DNA of 64,000 nt from Rhodospirillales bacterium CG15_BIG_FIL_POST_REV_8_21_14_020_66_15. Its GTDB lineage: Bacteria; Pseudomonadota; Alphaproteobacteria; Rhodospirillales; Casp-alpha2. A program made the position numbers and the translations under genes. Below are positions 15,807-23,824 of the stretch, in pieces (position 1 is the stretch's first letter; each line of letters opens with the position of its first letter). Under the pieces are notes generated by a model, which made no database searches, had not been told where the DNA came from, and was given only the letters and a program-made list of their open reading frames with translations. The stretch spans positions 1 to 64,000 of the forward strand of contig PFFW01000117.1 in NCBI GenBank assembly GCA_002781745.1, in the 5' to 3' direction.

Positions 15807-16610
15807 ATGCCCCGTTTCGCCGCCAATATCGGCTGGTTGGCCCAGGAAGTGCCCATGCTGGAACGGTTCCGGCTGGTCCGCGACCTGGGCTTCACCGCCG
15901 TGGAATGCCCTCTGCTCTATGGGCACGACGCGGACGCGCTGGCCGAAGCCTGCAAGGAGGCGGCGCTCGAGTTCCTGATGTTCAACTCGCCCCCCGGCAA
16001 GCACGAGGGTGAATACGGCATCGCCGGCCTGAAGGGCCGCAAGGGCGAATTCCAGGACACCATCGCCAGAGCGATCCGCTACGCCAAGGCCCTGGACACA
16101 ACTTACCTGCACGTGTTGGCCGGATGGCAACTGGGCGACTGGGACCGCAAGGCCGCCTTCGGCGTCTTCATCGACAACCTGAAATGGGCCTGCCCGGTGC
16201 TGGCCGAGGCCGGGTTGACCGCCCTGATCGAGCCCATCAACACCCATGCCCGGCCGGGCTATCTGGTGCAGACGACCTGGGAGGCCCAGCGCGTCGTCGA
16301 CACCGTGAAGGCGGCCGGGCACAAGAACATCGGCATACAGTACGACTTCCACAACGCGCAGATCATGGAGGGTGACCTGGCGCGCACCTTCGAGGCGCAC
16401 CTGCCGTCCATCCTGCACGTGCAGATCGCCGGCAATCCCGGCCGCACCCCGCCGGATGAGGGCGAGATCGCCTATCCGTTCGTCTTCGACCTCGTCGATC
16501 GCCTGGGCTACACGGGCTGGATCGGCTGCGAATACACACCCCACGACAAGTCCAAGCCCGGCGCCACCAAGGCGTCCCTGAAATGGGCCGAGGCCTACGG
16601 GCTGGGTTGA
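15807..16610 (+). CDS. hydroxypyruvate isomerase family TIM-barrel protein
   Basis: The start is the ATG at 15807 (MPRFAANIGWLAQEVPM), with GGGAGG about 10 nt upstream; an upstream GTG frame lacks homology-like sequence. The 267-residue protein matches the hydroxypyruvate isomerase group: FTAVECPLLYGHDADAL, FNSPPGKHEGE, YLHVLAGW, LIEPINTHARPGY (catalytic Glu), QYDFHNAQIMEGDL, and GCEYTPHD near the end with the second catalytic Glu. Such enzymes convert hydroxypyruvate to tartronate semialdehyde or isomerise related ketose acids. It stands alone between glnK and a convergent LysR gene. Confidence 0.87.
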   Translation: MPRFAANIGWLAQEVPMLERFRLVRDLGFTAVECPLLYGHDADALAEACKEAALEFLMFNSPPGKHEGEYGIAGLKGRKGEFQDTIARAIRYAKALDTTYLHVLAGWQLGDWDRKAAFGVFIDNLKWACPVLAEAGLTALIEPINTHARPGYLVQTTWEAQRVVDTVKAAGHKNIGIQYDFHNAQIMEGDLARTFEAHLPSILHVQIAGNPGRTPPDEGEIAYPFVFDLVDRLGYTGWIGCEYTPHDKSKPGATKASLKWAEAYGLG

Positions 16611-16620
16611 CCGGCCCGGC

Positions 16621-17517
16621 CTAGGCCTTTGCGTCATTCCCCGCGATCAGGTTGGCGAGTTCCCGGGCCCCCGGCGCCAGGGTCTGGCCGCGCAGGGTAA
16701 TGATGCCGACGCGCCGGGTCAGGCCCGGGTGCTTGATGCGTGCCGCCCAGTAGGCCCCGTCGCGCGACGGCGGCACGGCGGTTTCCGGCAGGATCGCCGC
16801 GCCCAGGCCCTGTTCCGCCATGGAGATCAGCGTCTGGTGGTGCAGCATCTCGTAGTGCGGCACCAGGGTCATGCCGAGGGACTGGAAGGCGCTTTCCAAC
16901 TGGATGCGCGTGCGCGACGGCAGGGGCAGGGCCAGGATCGTCTCCTCCGCCAGTTCTCCCAGGGGGATATCCTTTCTGCCCGCCAGCCGGTGGCCCGCGG
17001 CGACGACGGCCGAATAGCCGTCGGCCAGGAACTGGCGGAACTCGAACTCGCGCGGCACCTTCTCGACCGGCCCGACGCCGAAGTCGGCGTCACCCCGGCG
17101 CAGGATGTCCAGGATATTCGCGGCGTAGGCCTCGCGCACGTGGACGGTGATGTTGGGGTTCTTGTCGCGGAAGCGGGCAAGGATCGTGGGCAGGCGCGTC
17201 GCCGCGAAGCTGGGGGCCGAGGTCAGCAGCACGCGTCCGCGGCTCATCGAGGCCTCGTCGTGGAAAGTGCGGACGATGTCCTCCAATCCGTCCAGGATGC
17301 GGCCCGTGCGACGGTACAGGTTCTCTCCGGCTTCGGTCAGGCGGATCGAGCGCGTGGTACGGTGGAACAGCGGCACGCCCAGGTGCGCCTCCAGCAGCTT
17401 GATGTGCGCCGTCACCGCGGACTGGCTCAGGTTCAGGCTTTCCGATGCGCGGCGAAAGCCGTTGTGCTCCGCCACGGCGACGAAAATCTCCAGTTGTTTG
17501 AGGGTCATGGGGAGCAT
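16621..17517 (-). CDS. LysR-family transcriptional regulator
   Basis: A 298-residue protein with a typical N-terminal winged HTH: TLKQLEIFVAVAEHNGFRRA then LNLSQSAVTAHIKLLEAHLG and LFHRTTRSIRLTEAG. The C-terminal effector domain includes FRDKNPNITVHV and GVGPVEKVP. It is transcribed divergently from the PrpD gene at 17658 across a 140-nt AT-rich gap, the classic LysR arrangement, so it is the likely regulator of the long rightward array. The effector is probably a pathway intermediate. A second ATG lies 3 codons inside the reading frame. Confidence 0.92.
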   Translation of the reverse strand: MLPMTLKQLEIFVAVAEHNGFRRASESLNLSQSAVTAHIKLLEAHLGVPLFHRTTRSIRLTEAGENLYRRTGRILDGLEDIVRTFHDEASMSRGRVLLTSAPSFAATRLPTILARFRDKNPNITVHVREAYAANILDILRRGDADFGVGPVEKVPREFEFRQFLADGYSAVVAAGHRLAGRKDIPLGELAEETILALPLPSRTRIQLESAFQSLGMTLVPHYEMLHHQTLISMAEQGLGAAILPETAVPPSRDGAYWAARIKHPGLTRRVGIITLRGQTLAPGARELANLIAGNDAKA

Positions 17518-17657
17518 TTTTATTGATCTCTTTTAAAGATTAATCGCACAGATATTTCTATTGGTTCTATCACAAATCTTATGATGTAGTCGCCCATCGA
17601 ATTGGATATCCGCGCCGCCCCTCGCGCGCGGCGGAAACGCATGGAGGAAACCAGACG
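17518..17657. promoter_or_regulatory. divergent LysR/PrpD promoter region
   Basis: A 140-bp AT-rich gap between divergent starts, standing out from the GC-rich surroundings. It contains an imperfect dyad around 17523-17543 (GATCTCTTTTAAAGATTA), the kind of T-N11-A dyad LysR proteins bind. Exact promoter hexamers could not be assigned. Confidence 0.4.
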
Positions 17658-19043
17658 ATGACGGGCATCACCCGACGGCTTGCCGAATTCGCGGCTGGCC
17701 TGACCTACGACAAACTTCCGGCCGAAGTCGCGGCCCGCACCAAGCTGCTGATTCTCGACACCGCGGGTATCATGGTGCGCGCGCGCCACGACGCGGAAAG
17801 CACGGACAGCCTCGTTCGCGCCGTGGAACGCCTGGGCCTGGTGTCGGGCAACTGTTCGGTGCTCGGCGACGGGCGCGGCTACGTGCCCTCGGCGGCGGCC
17901 CTGGTCAACGGCTCGCTGGCGCACTCGCTGGACTTCGACGACACCCATGCCGAGGCCTCGCTGCATTCCTCGGCGCCCATCGTGCCGGCGGTCCTGGCGG
18001 CGGCGGAAATGACCGACGCCTCGGGCAAGGACGTCATTACCGCCTGCGTCGTCGGCTACGAGATTCAGATCCGCCTCGCCAAGTCGCTGGTGCCCAAGGA
18101 TCATTACGACCGCGGCTACCACCCGACGGCGACCTGCGGCGTCATGGCGGCGTCGGCGGCGGCGGGCAAGATCCTGGGACTCGACGCCGACGGCATTGAA
18201 AGCGCCCTCGGCATCGCGCTCTCACAGGCCGCCGGCTCCATGCAGTTCCTCGCCGACGGGGCCTGGACCAAGCGCTCCCACGTCGGGCAGGCGGCGCAGA
18301 ACGGGCTGACTTGTGCGACCCTGGCGGCCGAGGGCTTCAAAGGCCCGAAACAGGCCATCGAGGGCAAATGGGGCTTCCTCCATTCCCTGTCGCCCAACGC
18401 CCAGCCGGACAAGGCCACGGCGGGTCTGGGCTCTTATTGGGAGACCATGGCCCTCGGCGTGAAGCCTTATCCCAGCTGTCGCTACTCCCATGCGGCGCTG
18501 GACGCCATCCGCCAGCTGATGACCGAGCACGACATCGCGGCGGACAGTGTCGAGAGCGCCACCGTGGGCCTGCCGGAGACCGGCTGGAAGATCATCGGCG
18601 ACAGCGACGCCGTGAAGCAGAACCCCAAGTCCATCGTCGACGGGCAGTTCTCCATGCCGTTCTGCGCCGCGGTGGCGCTGCGCACGGGCAACATGGTGTG
18701 GGACGACTACCGCGCCCATTTGAAGGACGCCGAAACCCTGAACCTGGCGCGGCGCATCAACACGGTGGTCGATCCGGACGCCGAGGCCGCCTTCCCCGAC
18801 AACATGGCGGGCAAGGCGACGGTGCGCCTGAAGTCGGGCGAGGTTTACGAGCGCTTCGTCGAGATACCCAAGGGCGAGCCCAAGAACTTCATGGACCAGG
18901 CCGAGTTCCGCGCCAAGTTCGACGGCCTCTGCGCGCCCTACATGTCCCAGGCCGGGATGGAGAAGTTCGCCGGCGCCCTGCTGTCGCTTGAGGAAGCGAA
19001 CAGCCTGCGTTCGGTCCTCGCGCTCAGCCACGGAGATGCCTGA
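17658..19043 (+). CDS. MmgE/PrpD family protein
   Basis: A 461-residue member of the MmgE/PrpD family (2-methylcitrate dehydratase, cis-aconitate decarboxylase, iminodisuccinate epimerase). Visible features are LILDTAGIMVRAR, SLAHSLDFDDTHAEASLHSSAPIVPA (the His/Asp-rich active-site region), GYEIQIRLAKS, GYHPTATCGVMAA, SMQFLADGAWTKRSHVGQAAQNG, and KPYPSCRYSHAALDA. It opens a long rightward array and is followed 3 nt later by a MaoC gene. The downstream CoA genes suggest it dehydrates or isomerises a branched di- or tricarboxylate before CoA activation; the substrate is not known. Confidence 0.9.
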   Translation: MTGITRRLAEFAAGLTYDKLPAEVAARTKLLILDTAGIMVRARHDAESTDSLVRAVERLGLVSGNCSVLGDGRGYVPSAAALVNGSLAHSLDFDDTHAEASLHSSAPIVPAVLAAAEMTDASGKDVITACVVGYEIQIRLAKSLVPKDHYDRGYHPTATCGVMAASAAAGKILGLDADGIESALGIALSQAAGSMQFLADGAWTKRSHVGQAAQNGLTCATLAAEGFKGPKQAIEGKWGFLHSLSPNAQPDKATAGLGSYWETMALGVKPYPSCRYSHAALDAIRQLMTEHDIAADSVESATVGLPETGWKIIGDSDAVKQNPKSIVDGQFSMPFCAAVALRTGNMVWDDYRAHLKDAETLNLARRINTVVDPDAEAAFPDNMAGKATVRLKSGEVYERFVEIPKGEPKNFMDQAEFRAKFDGLCAPYMSQAGMEKFAGALLSLEEANSLRSVLALSHGDA

Positions 19044-19046
19044 TCG

Positions 19047-19565
19047 ATGGTTGCCGAAGCAAAACAGGTCGGGCCCAACCGCTATCGCGAGTCCTATGGC
19101 CGCTACCTCGAGGACTTCAAGGTCGGCGACGTCTACGAGCACCGCCCCGGGCGCACCATCACGGAAAGCGACAACACCTGGTTCACGCTCTTGACCATGA
19201 ACCAGCACCCGCTGCACTTCGACAAGGAATACGCCAAGGCGAGCGAGTTCGGCCGGCCGCTGGTCAATTCATGCCTGACGCTGTCCATCGTCGCCGGCAT
19301 GAGCGTCTCCGACGTCAGCCAGAAGACCATCGCCAACCTGGGCTGGAACGACATCAAGATGCCGTCGCCGGTGTTCGTCGGCGACACGCTTTATGCCGAA
19401 AGCGAGGTGCTGTCGATCCGCGAAAGCAAGTCGCGCCCGACCCAGGGCATCGTCACCATCCGCACCACGGCGATCAAGCAGGACGGCTCGGTGGTCATGA
19501 CCTACGAGCGCACCATGCTGATCCCCAAGCGCGGCCATGCGGTCGACGACAAAGCGAACTACTAG
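19047..19565 (+). CDS. MaoC-like dehydratase
   Basis: A 172-residue single hot-dog domain protein. The hydratase-2 motif is present as DNTWFTLLTMNQHPLHFDKEYA, and the family segment GRPLVNSCLTLSIVAGMSV follows. Members hydrate 2-enoyl-CoA esters such as mesaconyl-CoA or crotonyl-CoA. It starts 3 nt after the PrpD stop, so translation is probably coupled. With the adjacent acyl-CoA dehydrogenase and CoA transferase it forms a plausible CoA-ester oxidation/hydration set. Confidence 0.9.
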   Translation: MVAEAKQVGPNRYRESYGRYLEDFKVGDVYEHRPGRTITESDNTWFTLLTMNQHPLHFDKEYAKASEFGRPLVNSCLTLSIVAGMSVSDVSQKTIANLGWNDIKMPSPVFVGDTLYAESEVLSIRESKSRPTQGIVTIRTTAIKQDGSVVMTYERTMLIPKRGHAVDDKANY

Positions 19566-19634
19566 TAGCAAATCCTGAGCGGTCGACGACCGCGACGGTG
19601 ATTTGCGGCAACAATAGGAACGGAAGTTACGAAT

Positions 19635-20804
19635 ATGGCCCCCGACGCGGCATCCGCCCAGGACCTGAGCGAGGAAGAACGCATCATCCTCGCTTCCGTC
19701 GACAAGTTCATCGAACAGGACGTGCGGCCGCATGCCCACAAGCTGGAGGCGGCGGACGAATACCCCCGGGACATCGCCGACAAGCTGGCGGAGATGGGGC
19801 TGATGGGGGCGACCATCGGCGAGGAGTACGGCGGCCTGGGCCTGTCGGCCTCGACCTACACCAAGATCGTCGAGAAGGTCTCGTCGTGTTGGATGTCCGT
19901 GTCGGGCATCTTCAACTCGCACCTGATCGCGGCCGCGGCGGTCGAGCGTTTCGGCACCGAGGAGCAGAAGCGCCATTGGCTGCCCAAGATGGCGTCGGGC
20001 GAAATGCGCGGCGGCATCGCCCTGACCGAACCCGATTGCGGTACCGACCTGCAGGCAGTGCGCACGACCGCCAAAAAGGACGGCAACGAATACGTCCTCA
20101 ACGGCAACAAGATGTGGATCACCAACTGCATCCAGGGAAATTTTCTGGCCGTGCTGGCCAAGACGGACCCGGAGGCCGAGCCGCGCCACAAGGGCATGAG
20201 CCTGATCCTGGTCGAGAAGGGCGCGGGCTACAGGACGTCCAAGCTGCACAAGCTCGGCTACAAGGGCATCGACACGGGCGAGGTGGTGTTCGACAACACC
20301 CGGGTGCCGCTGACCAACCTGGTCGGGCCGGACGAGGGCAGGGGATTGCAGCAGATTCTCGGCGGCCTGGAACTGGGCCGCATCAACGTCGCCGCGCGCG
20401 GCGTCGGGGTCGCCCGGGCGGCGCTCGATGACGCCGTGGCCTATGCCCTCGACCGCAAGACATTCGGCAGGCCCATCGCCGAGCACCAGGCGATCCAGAT
20501 CAAGCTGGCCGACATGGCGACGCGGGTAGAGGCCGCGCGCCTGTTGGTGGAAAGCGCGGCCCGCGCCTACGACTCAGGCGCTCGCTGCGACATGGAGGCC
20601 GGCATGGCCAAGCTGTTCGCCACCGAGGCGGCGCTTGAGAACGCCATCGAGGCCATGCGCATCCACGGCGCATACGGCTATTCCAAGGAGTACAACGTGG
20701 AGCGTTATTTCCGCGACGCCCCGCTGCTTTGCATCGGCGAGGGCACCAACGAACTGCAGCGTATCATCATCGCCCGGCAATTGGCCGAACGGTACAAGGG
20801 ATGA
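19635..20804 (+). CDS. acyl-CoA dehydrogenase
   Basis: A 389-residue flavoprotein of standard length. Family blocks are IGEEYGGLGLS, MRGGIALTEPDCGTDLQAVRTTA (FAD/substrate binding), NGNKMWITNC, RTFG-like DRKTFGRPIAEHQAIQ, and the C-terminal RDAPLLCIGEGTNELQRIIIARQL, where the Glu of GEGT occupies the catalytic-base position. It oxidises an acyl-CoA to a 2-enoyl-CoA, passing electrons to ETF. Its stop overlaps the next gene's start (ATGA). Substrate preference cannot be told; the pairing with a MaoC hydratase and family III CoA transferase suggests a dicarboxyl-CoA. Confidence 0.92.
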   Translation: MAPDAASAQDLSEEERIILASVDKFIEQDVRPHAHKLEAADEYPRDIADKLAEMGLMGATIGEEYGGLGLSASTYTKIVEKVSSCWMSVSGIFNSHLIAAAAVERFGTEEQKRHWLPKMASGEMRGGIALTEPDCGTDLQAVRTTAKKDGNEYVLNGNKMWITNCIQGNFLAVLAKTDPEAEPRHKGMSLILVEKGAGYRTSKLHKLGYKGIDTGEVVFDNTRVPLTNLVGPDEGRGLQQILGGLELGRINVAARGVGVARAALDDAVAYALDRKTFGRPIAEHQAIQIKLADMATRVEAARLLVESAARAYDSGARCDMEAGMAKLFATEAALENAIEAMRIHGAYGYSKEYNVERYFRDAPLLCIGEGTNELQRIIIARQLAERYKG

Positions 20805-21988
20805 GCATGCTGGCTCTTGAAGGCGTGCGCGTCCTTGCCGTCGAGCAGTACGGCGCCGGACCCTTCGGTACCCAGTTCCTGGCCGACGCCGGGGCCGAGG
20901 TCATCAAGATCGAGGCGCCCGGGGAGGGGGATTATGCCCGCGCTCTGGGGCCTCATTTCTTCGACAACGGCGACAGCCAGTTCTGGCATTCCTTCAACCG
21001 CAACAAGAAAAGCCTGACGCTCGATCTGAAAAAGCCCGAGGGCCAGGCCGTGTTCCGCGATCTGGTCGCGACGGCCGATGCGGTCGCCAGCAACTCGCGC
21101 GGGGACGTCGCGGAACGCCTGGGCCTGACCTATGCGCAGCTTGCGGACGTGAACCCGACGATCGTCTGCGCGCACCTCTCGGCCTATGGGCGGACGGGCT
21201 CGCGGGCGTCCTGGCCGGGCTTCGACTTCCTGATGCAGGCGGAGGCCGGGCATTTCTCGGTGACTGGGGAACCGGGCAGCCCGCCGACGCGATTGGGATT
21301 GTCCGTGGTCGATCTCGCCACCGGCCTGGGCCTTGCGTTCGCGGTCGCATCCGGCATCGTCGGCGCGCGGGCGACTGGCAAGGGGCAGGACCTGGATACC
21401 TCGCTGTTTCACATGGCGCACATGCTGAACGTCTACACGGCCACCTGGTACCTGAACGCGGGCCATGTGCAGGGCCGCACGGCGCGCTCGGGCCATGCGT
21501 CGCTGGTGCCCTGCCAGCTCTATCGGACTAAGGACGGCTGGGTCTACATCATGTGCAACAAGGAGAAGTTCTGGCCGGCGCTATGCGACGCCATCGGCGA
21601 GCCCGGCTGGGCCACGGACGAACGCTTCCGCACCTTCCGGGAGCGCCTGGCCAACCGGGAGCTAGTGCAGGAACTGTTGGACGAACGCCTGAGCGAGCGC
21701 ACGACCGCCGAGTGGCTGAAGATATTTTCCGGAGTCGTCCCGTCGGCGCCGGTCTACGACCTGGCGCAGGCGCTGGACAATCCCGTTGTTGCCGAACAGG
21801 GCATCGTCCAGGACCTGGAACTCGCGGGCCACGGCCCGATCCGCATGGTCGACACGCCCGTGCGCTCGGCCACGCCGACGCCCGCCCATCCGGCCTCGTC
21901 CTTGGGGGCGGACACGGAAAAGATCCTCTCCGGCCTGGGCTACGACAAGAATCGTCTCGCCCAACTGCGCAAAGCGGGGGTAATCTAG
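20801..21988 (+). CDS. family III CoA transferase (CaiB/BaiF-type)
   Basis: A 395-residue protein from the ATG at 20801, which overlaps the upstream stop codon; a second ATG at 20807 is possible. It has the N-terminal Rossmann segment VLAVEQYGAGPFGTQFLADAGAEVIKIE, SNSRGDVAERLG, AHLSAYGRTG, the catalytic Asp142 in WPGFDFLMQAEAG, and LYRTKDGWVYIMCNKEKFW. It transfers CoA between organic acids through an enzyme-aspartyl anhydride. It presumably activates the acid that the neighbouring acyl-CoA dehydrogenase and MaoC proteins act on. Confidence 0.92.
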   Translation: MSMLALEGVRVLAVEQYGAGPFGTQFLADAGAEVIKIEAPGEGDYARALGPHFFDNGDSQFWHSFNRNKKSLTLDLKKPEGQAVFRDLVATADAVASNSRGDVAERLGLTYAQLADVNPTIVCAHLSAYGRTGSRASWPGFDFLMQAEAGHFSVTGEPGSPPTRLGLSVVDLATGLGLAFAVASGIVGARATGKGQDLDTSLFHMAHMLNVYTATWYLNAGHVQGRTARSGHASLVPCQLYRTKDGWVYIMCNKEKFWPALCDAIGEPGWATDERFRTFRERLANRELVQELLDERLSERTTAEWLKIFSGVVPSAPVYDLAQALDNPVVAEQGIVQDLELAGHGPIRMVDTPVRSATPTPAHPASSLGADTEKILSGLGYDKNRLAQLRKAGVI

Positions 21989-22043
21989 GCGGCAGAAGAA
22001 GGGGGGCATTGTCTGATAAGAAGACCACCGGGAGGATGCCACC

Positions 22044-23306
22044 TTGGGCCAAACAATCAGTGAAAAGATCCTCGCCCGCGCCTCGGGCAAGGAGAGGGTC
22101 AAACCTGGCGATATCGTAACGTGCAAGGTCGACATGGCGATGATGCACGACTCGTCGGGGCCGCGCGTCGCCGGCAGGCGCCTGGACGAGATCGGCGTGC
22201 CGGTGTGGGACATGGACAGGCTGGTGGTCATCACCGACCACTACGTGGGATATGACACCGACGAGAGCCGAGCCATCCAGGAGCTGTGCGACGACTGGTG
22301 CAAATCCCATGGCGTGAAGCACTACATCCGCCAGGAAGGCATCTGCCACATCGTGCTGCCGCAGCACGGCCATGTGAAGCCGGGCACCTTCTGCGTCGGC
22401 GCGGACAGCCATTCGACCACGGCGGGAGCCTTCGGCGCCTTCATGGTCGGCATCGGGGCGACGGAAATGACCGGAGTTCTGGCGACGGGCGAGATCTGGG
22501 TCCGCGTGCCCGAGAACGTGCGCATGGAGGTCACGGGCGCCCTCAAGCCCGGTGTCGCCGCCAAGGACGTGATCCTGAAGATCTGCGGCGACCACGGCAT
22601 CATGGGTTTCGGCTACCAGGTGGTGGAGTTCAGCGGCGACGGCGTTGCCGCCATGTCGGCCCAGGACCGCATGACCCTGACCAACATGGCGGCCGAAATC
22701 GGCGCCAAGACGGGCATCATCGCGCCCGACGCCAAGACGGCCGCCCTGCTGGCCGAGTGGGGCGTGCCGGGGGTCAACCCGGACGACTGGCAGTCCGATC
22801 CGGACGCCGGGTACGTGAAGCGTCTGACTGTGGACGGCGACGCCCTGGCGCCGCAGGTCGCGGCGCCGCACAGTCCGGAGAACGCCGACGACGTCACGGC
22901 CTACAGGAACGTCAAGCTGGGCCAGGCCTACCTGGGAGCTTGCACGGGGGCCAAGCTCGAGGACCTGCGCATGGCGGCCGAAGTCGTCAAGGGCAGGAAA
23001 GTCGCATCCGGCACGCGCTTCCTGGTGGCCCCCTCGTCCGTGCGGATGCGCGAACAGGCGGCCAAGGAAGGCACCCTGAAGATCCTGGAGGACGCCGGGG
23101 CGCAGATCCTGCAATCGGGCTGCGGCGGTTGCATCGGCCTGGGGGCCGCGCGCCTGGACGACGGCATGACGGGTATCTCCTCGACCAACCGCAACTTCGT
23201 CGGTCGCGCCGGCCCGGCGGGAACCAAGCTCTACCTCGCCTCGCCCTACACGGTGGCGGCCTCCGCCATCGCTGGCGAGATCGCCGACCCGCGCGACATG
23301 CTCTGA
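22044..23306 (+). CDS. aconitase-family large subunit (LeuC/homoaconitase-like)
   Basis: The start is a TTG at 22044 giving MGQTISEKILARASG, the standard opening of the homoaconitase/LeuC group, with GGGAGG 8 nt upstream. The 420-residue protein keeps the 4Fe-4S ligands: Cys300 in LGACTGAK, and Cys360 and Cys363 in QSGCGGCIGLG. GADSHSTTAGAFGAF is the usual substrate loop. It is closest in style to the shorter bacterial/archaeal isopropylmalate or homoaconitate isomerases. With LeuD- and LeuB-like genes downstream it could form an isomerise-then-oxidatively-decarboxylate unit. No leuA is present, so leucine synthesis is unlikely. Confidence 0.88.
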   Translation: MGQTISEKILARASGKERVKPGDIVTCKVDMAMMHDSSGPRVAGRRLDEIGVPVWDMDRLVVITDHYVGYDTDESRAIQELCDDWCKSHGVKHYIRQEGICHIVLPQHGHVKPGTFCVGADSHSTTAGAFGAFMVGIGATEMTGVLATGEIWVRVPENVRMEVTGALKPGVAAKDVILKICGDHGIMGFGYQVVEFSGDGVAAMSAQDRMTLTNMAAEIGAKTGIIAPDAKTAALLAEWGVPGVNPDDWQSDPDAGYVKRLTVDGDALAPQVAAPHSPENADDVTAYRNVKLGQAYLGACTGAKLEDLRMAAEVVKGRKVASGTRFLVAPSSVRMREQAAKEGTLKILEDAGAQILQSGCGGCIGLGAARLDDGMTGISSTNRNFVGRAGPAGTKLYLASPYTVAASAIAGEIADPRDML

Positions 23307-23323
23307 TCCAGGAGGACCAATCA

Positions 23324-23821
23324 ATGATCCAGAAAGGCAAGGCCTGGAAGTTCGGGGCCAACATCGACACCGATCTGATCGCGCCGATCCAGGCGCTGAA
23401 ACGGGAAAAGCCCGAGGAGGGCTACGTCCACTGCCTGCAGGATGTGGACCCCGATTTCGCGAAGAACTGCCGGACCGGCGACATCTTCGTCGCCGAGGAG
23501 AACCTGGGAATCGGATCAAGCCGTGAATGGGCGCCGCACTACCTGCGGCTTTGCGGTATCCGCCTTCTGCTGGCCAAGTCCTATGCCCGCATCTTCTACC
23601 GCAACTGCTTCAACCTGGCCCTGCCGGCGCTGGTGTGCGCCGAGACGCACCGTATTTCCGCCGGCGACGAGCTTGAGGTCGACCCGCTGAAGGGCGAGGT
23701 CCGCAACCTGACCAAGGGCGAGAGCTATACCTGCGACACGGTGCCCGAGCACCTGATGCGGATCGTCGCCGACGGCGGGCTGCTGGAGCACCTGAAGAAG
23801 AAATTCAAGAAGGCAAGTTGA
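23324..23821 (+). CDS. aconitase-family small subunit (LeuD-like)
   Basis: A 165-residue swivel-domain protein with GGAGGA before the ATG. It reads WKFGANIDTDLIAPIQALK near the N-terminus and has the substrate-specificity region ENLGIGSSREWAPHYLRLCG, then YARIFYRNCFNLALPALVC. It pairs with the preceding large subunit to hydrate/dehydrate and isomerise a 2- or 3-hydroxy acid. The loop between the swivel strands reads DLIAPIQALK, not the YLxRP/YLxxx loop typical of leucine enzymes, which points to a different substrate. Confidence 0.9.
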   Translation: MIQKGKAWKFGANIDTDLIAPIQALKREKPEEGYVHCLQDVDPDFAKNCRTGDIFVAEENLGIGSSREWAPHYLRLCGIRLLLAKSYARIFYRNCFNLALPALVCAETHRISAGDELEVDPLKGEVRNLTKGESYTCDTVPEHLMRIVADGGLLEHLKKKFKKAS

Positions 23822-23824
23822 TCC

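Noticed and set aside
21549-23519. 656-codon minus-strand frame opposite the CoA transferase and aconitase genes
   Set aside because: No family-like sequence; codon pattern mirrors the sense-strand genes.
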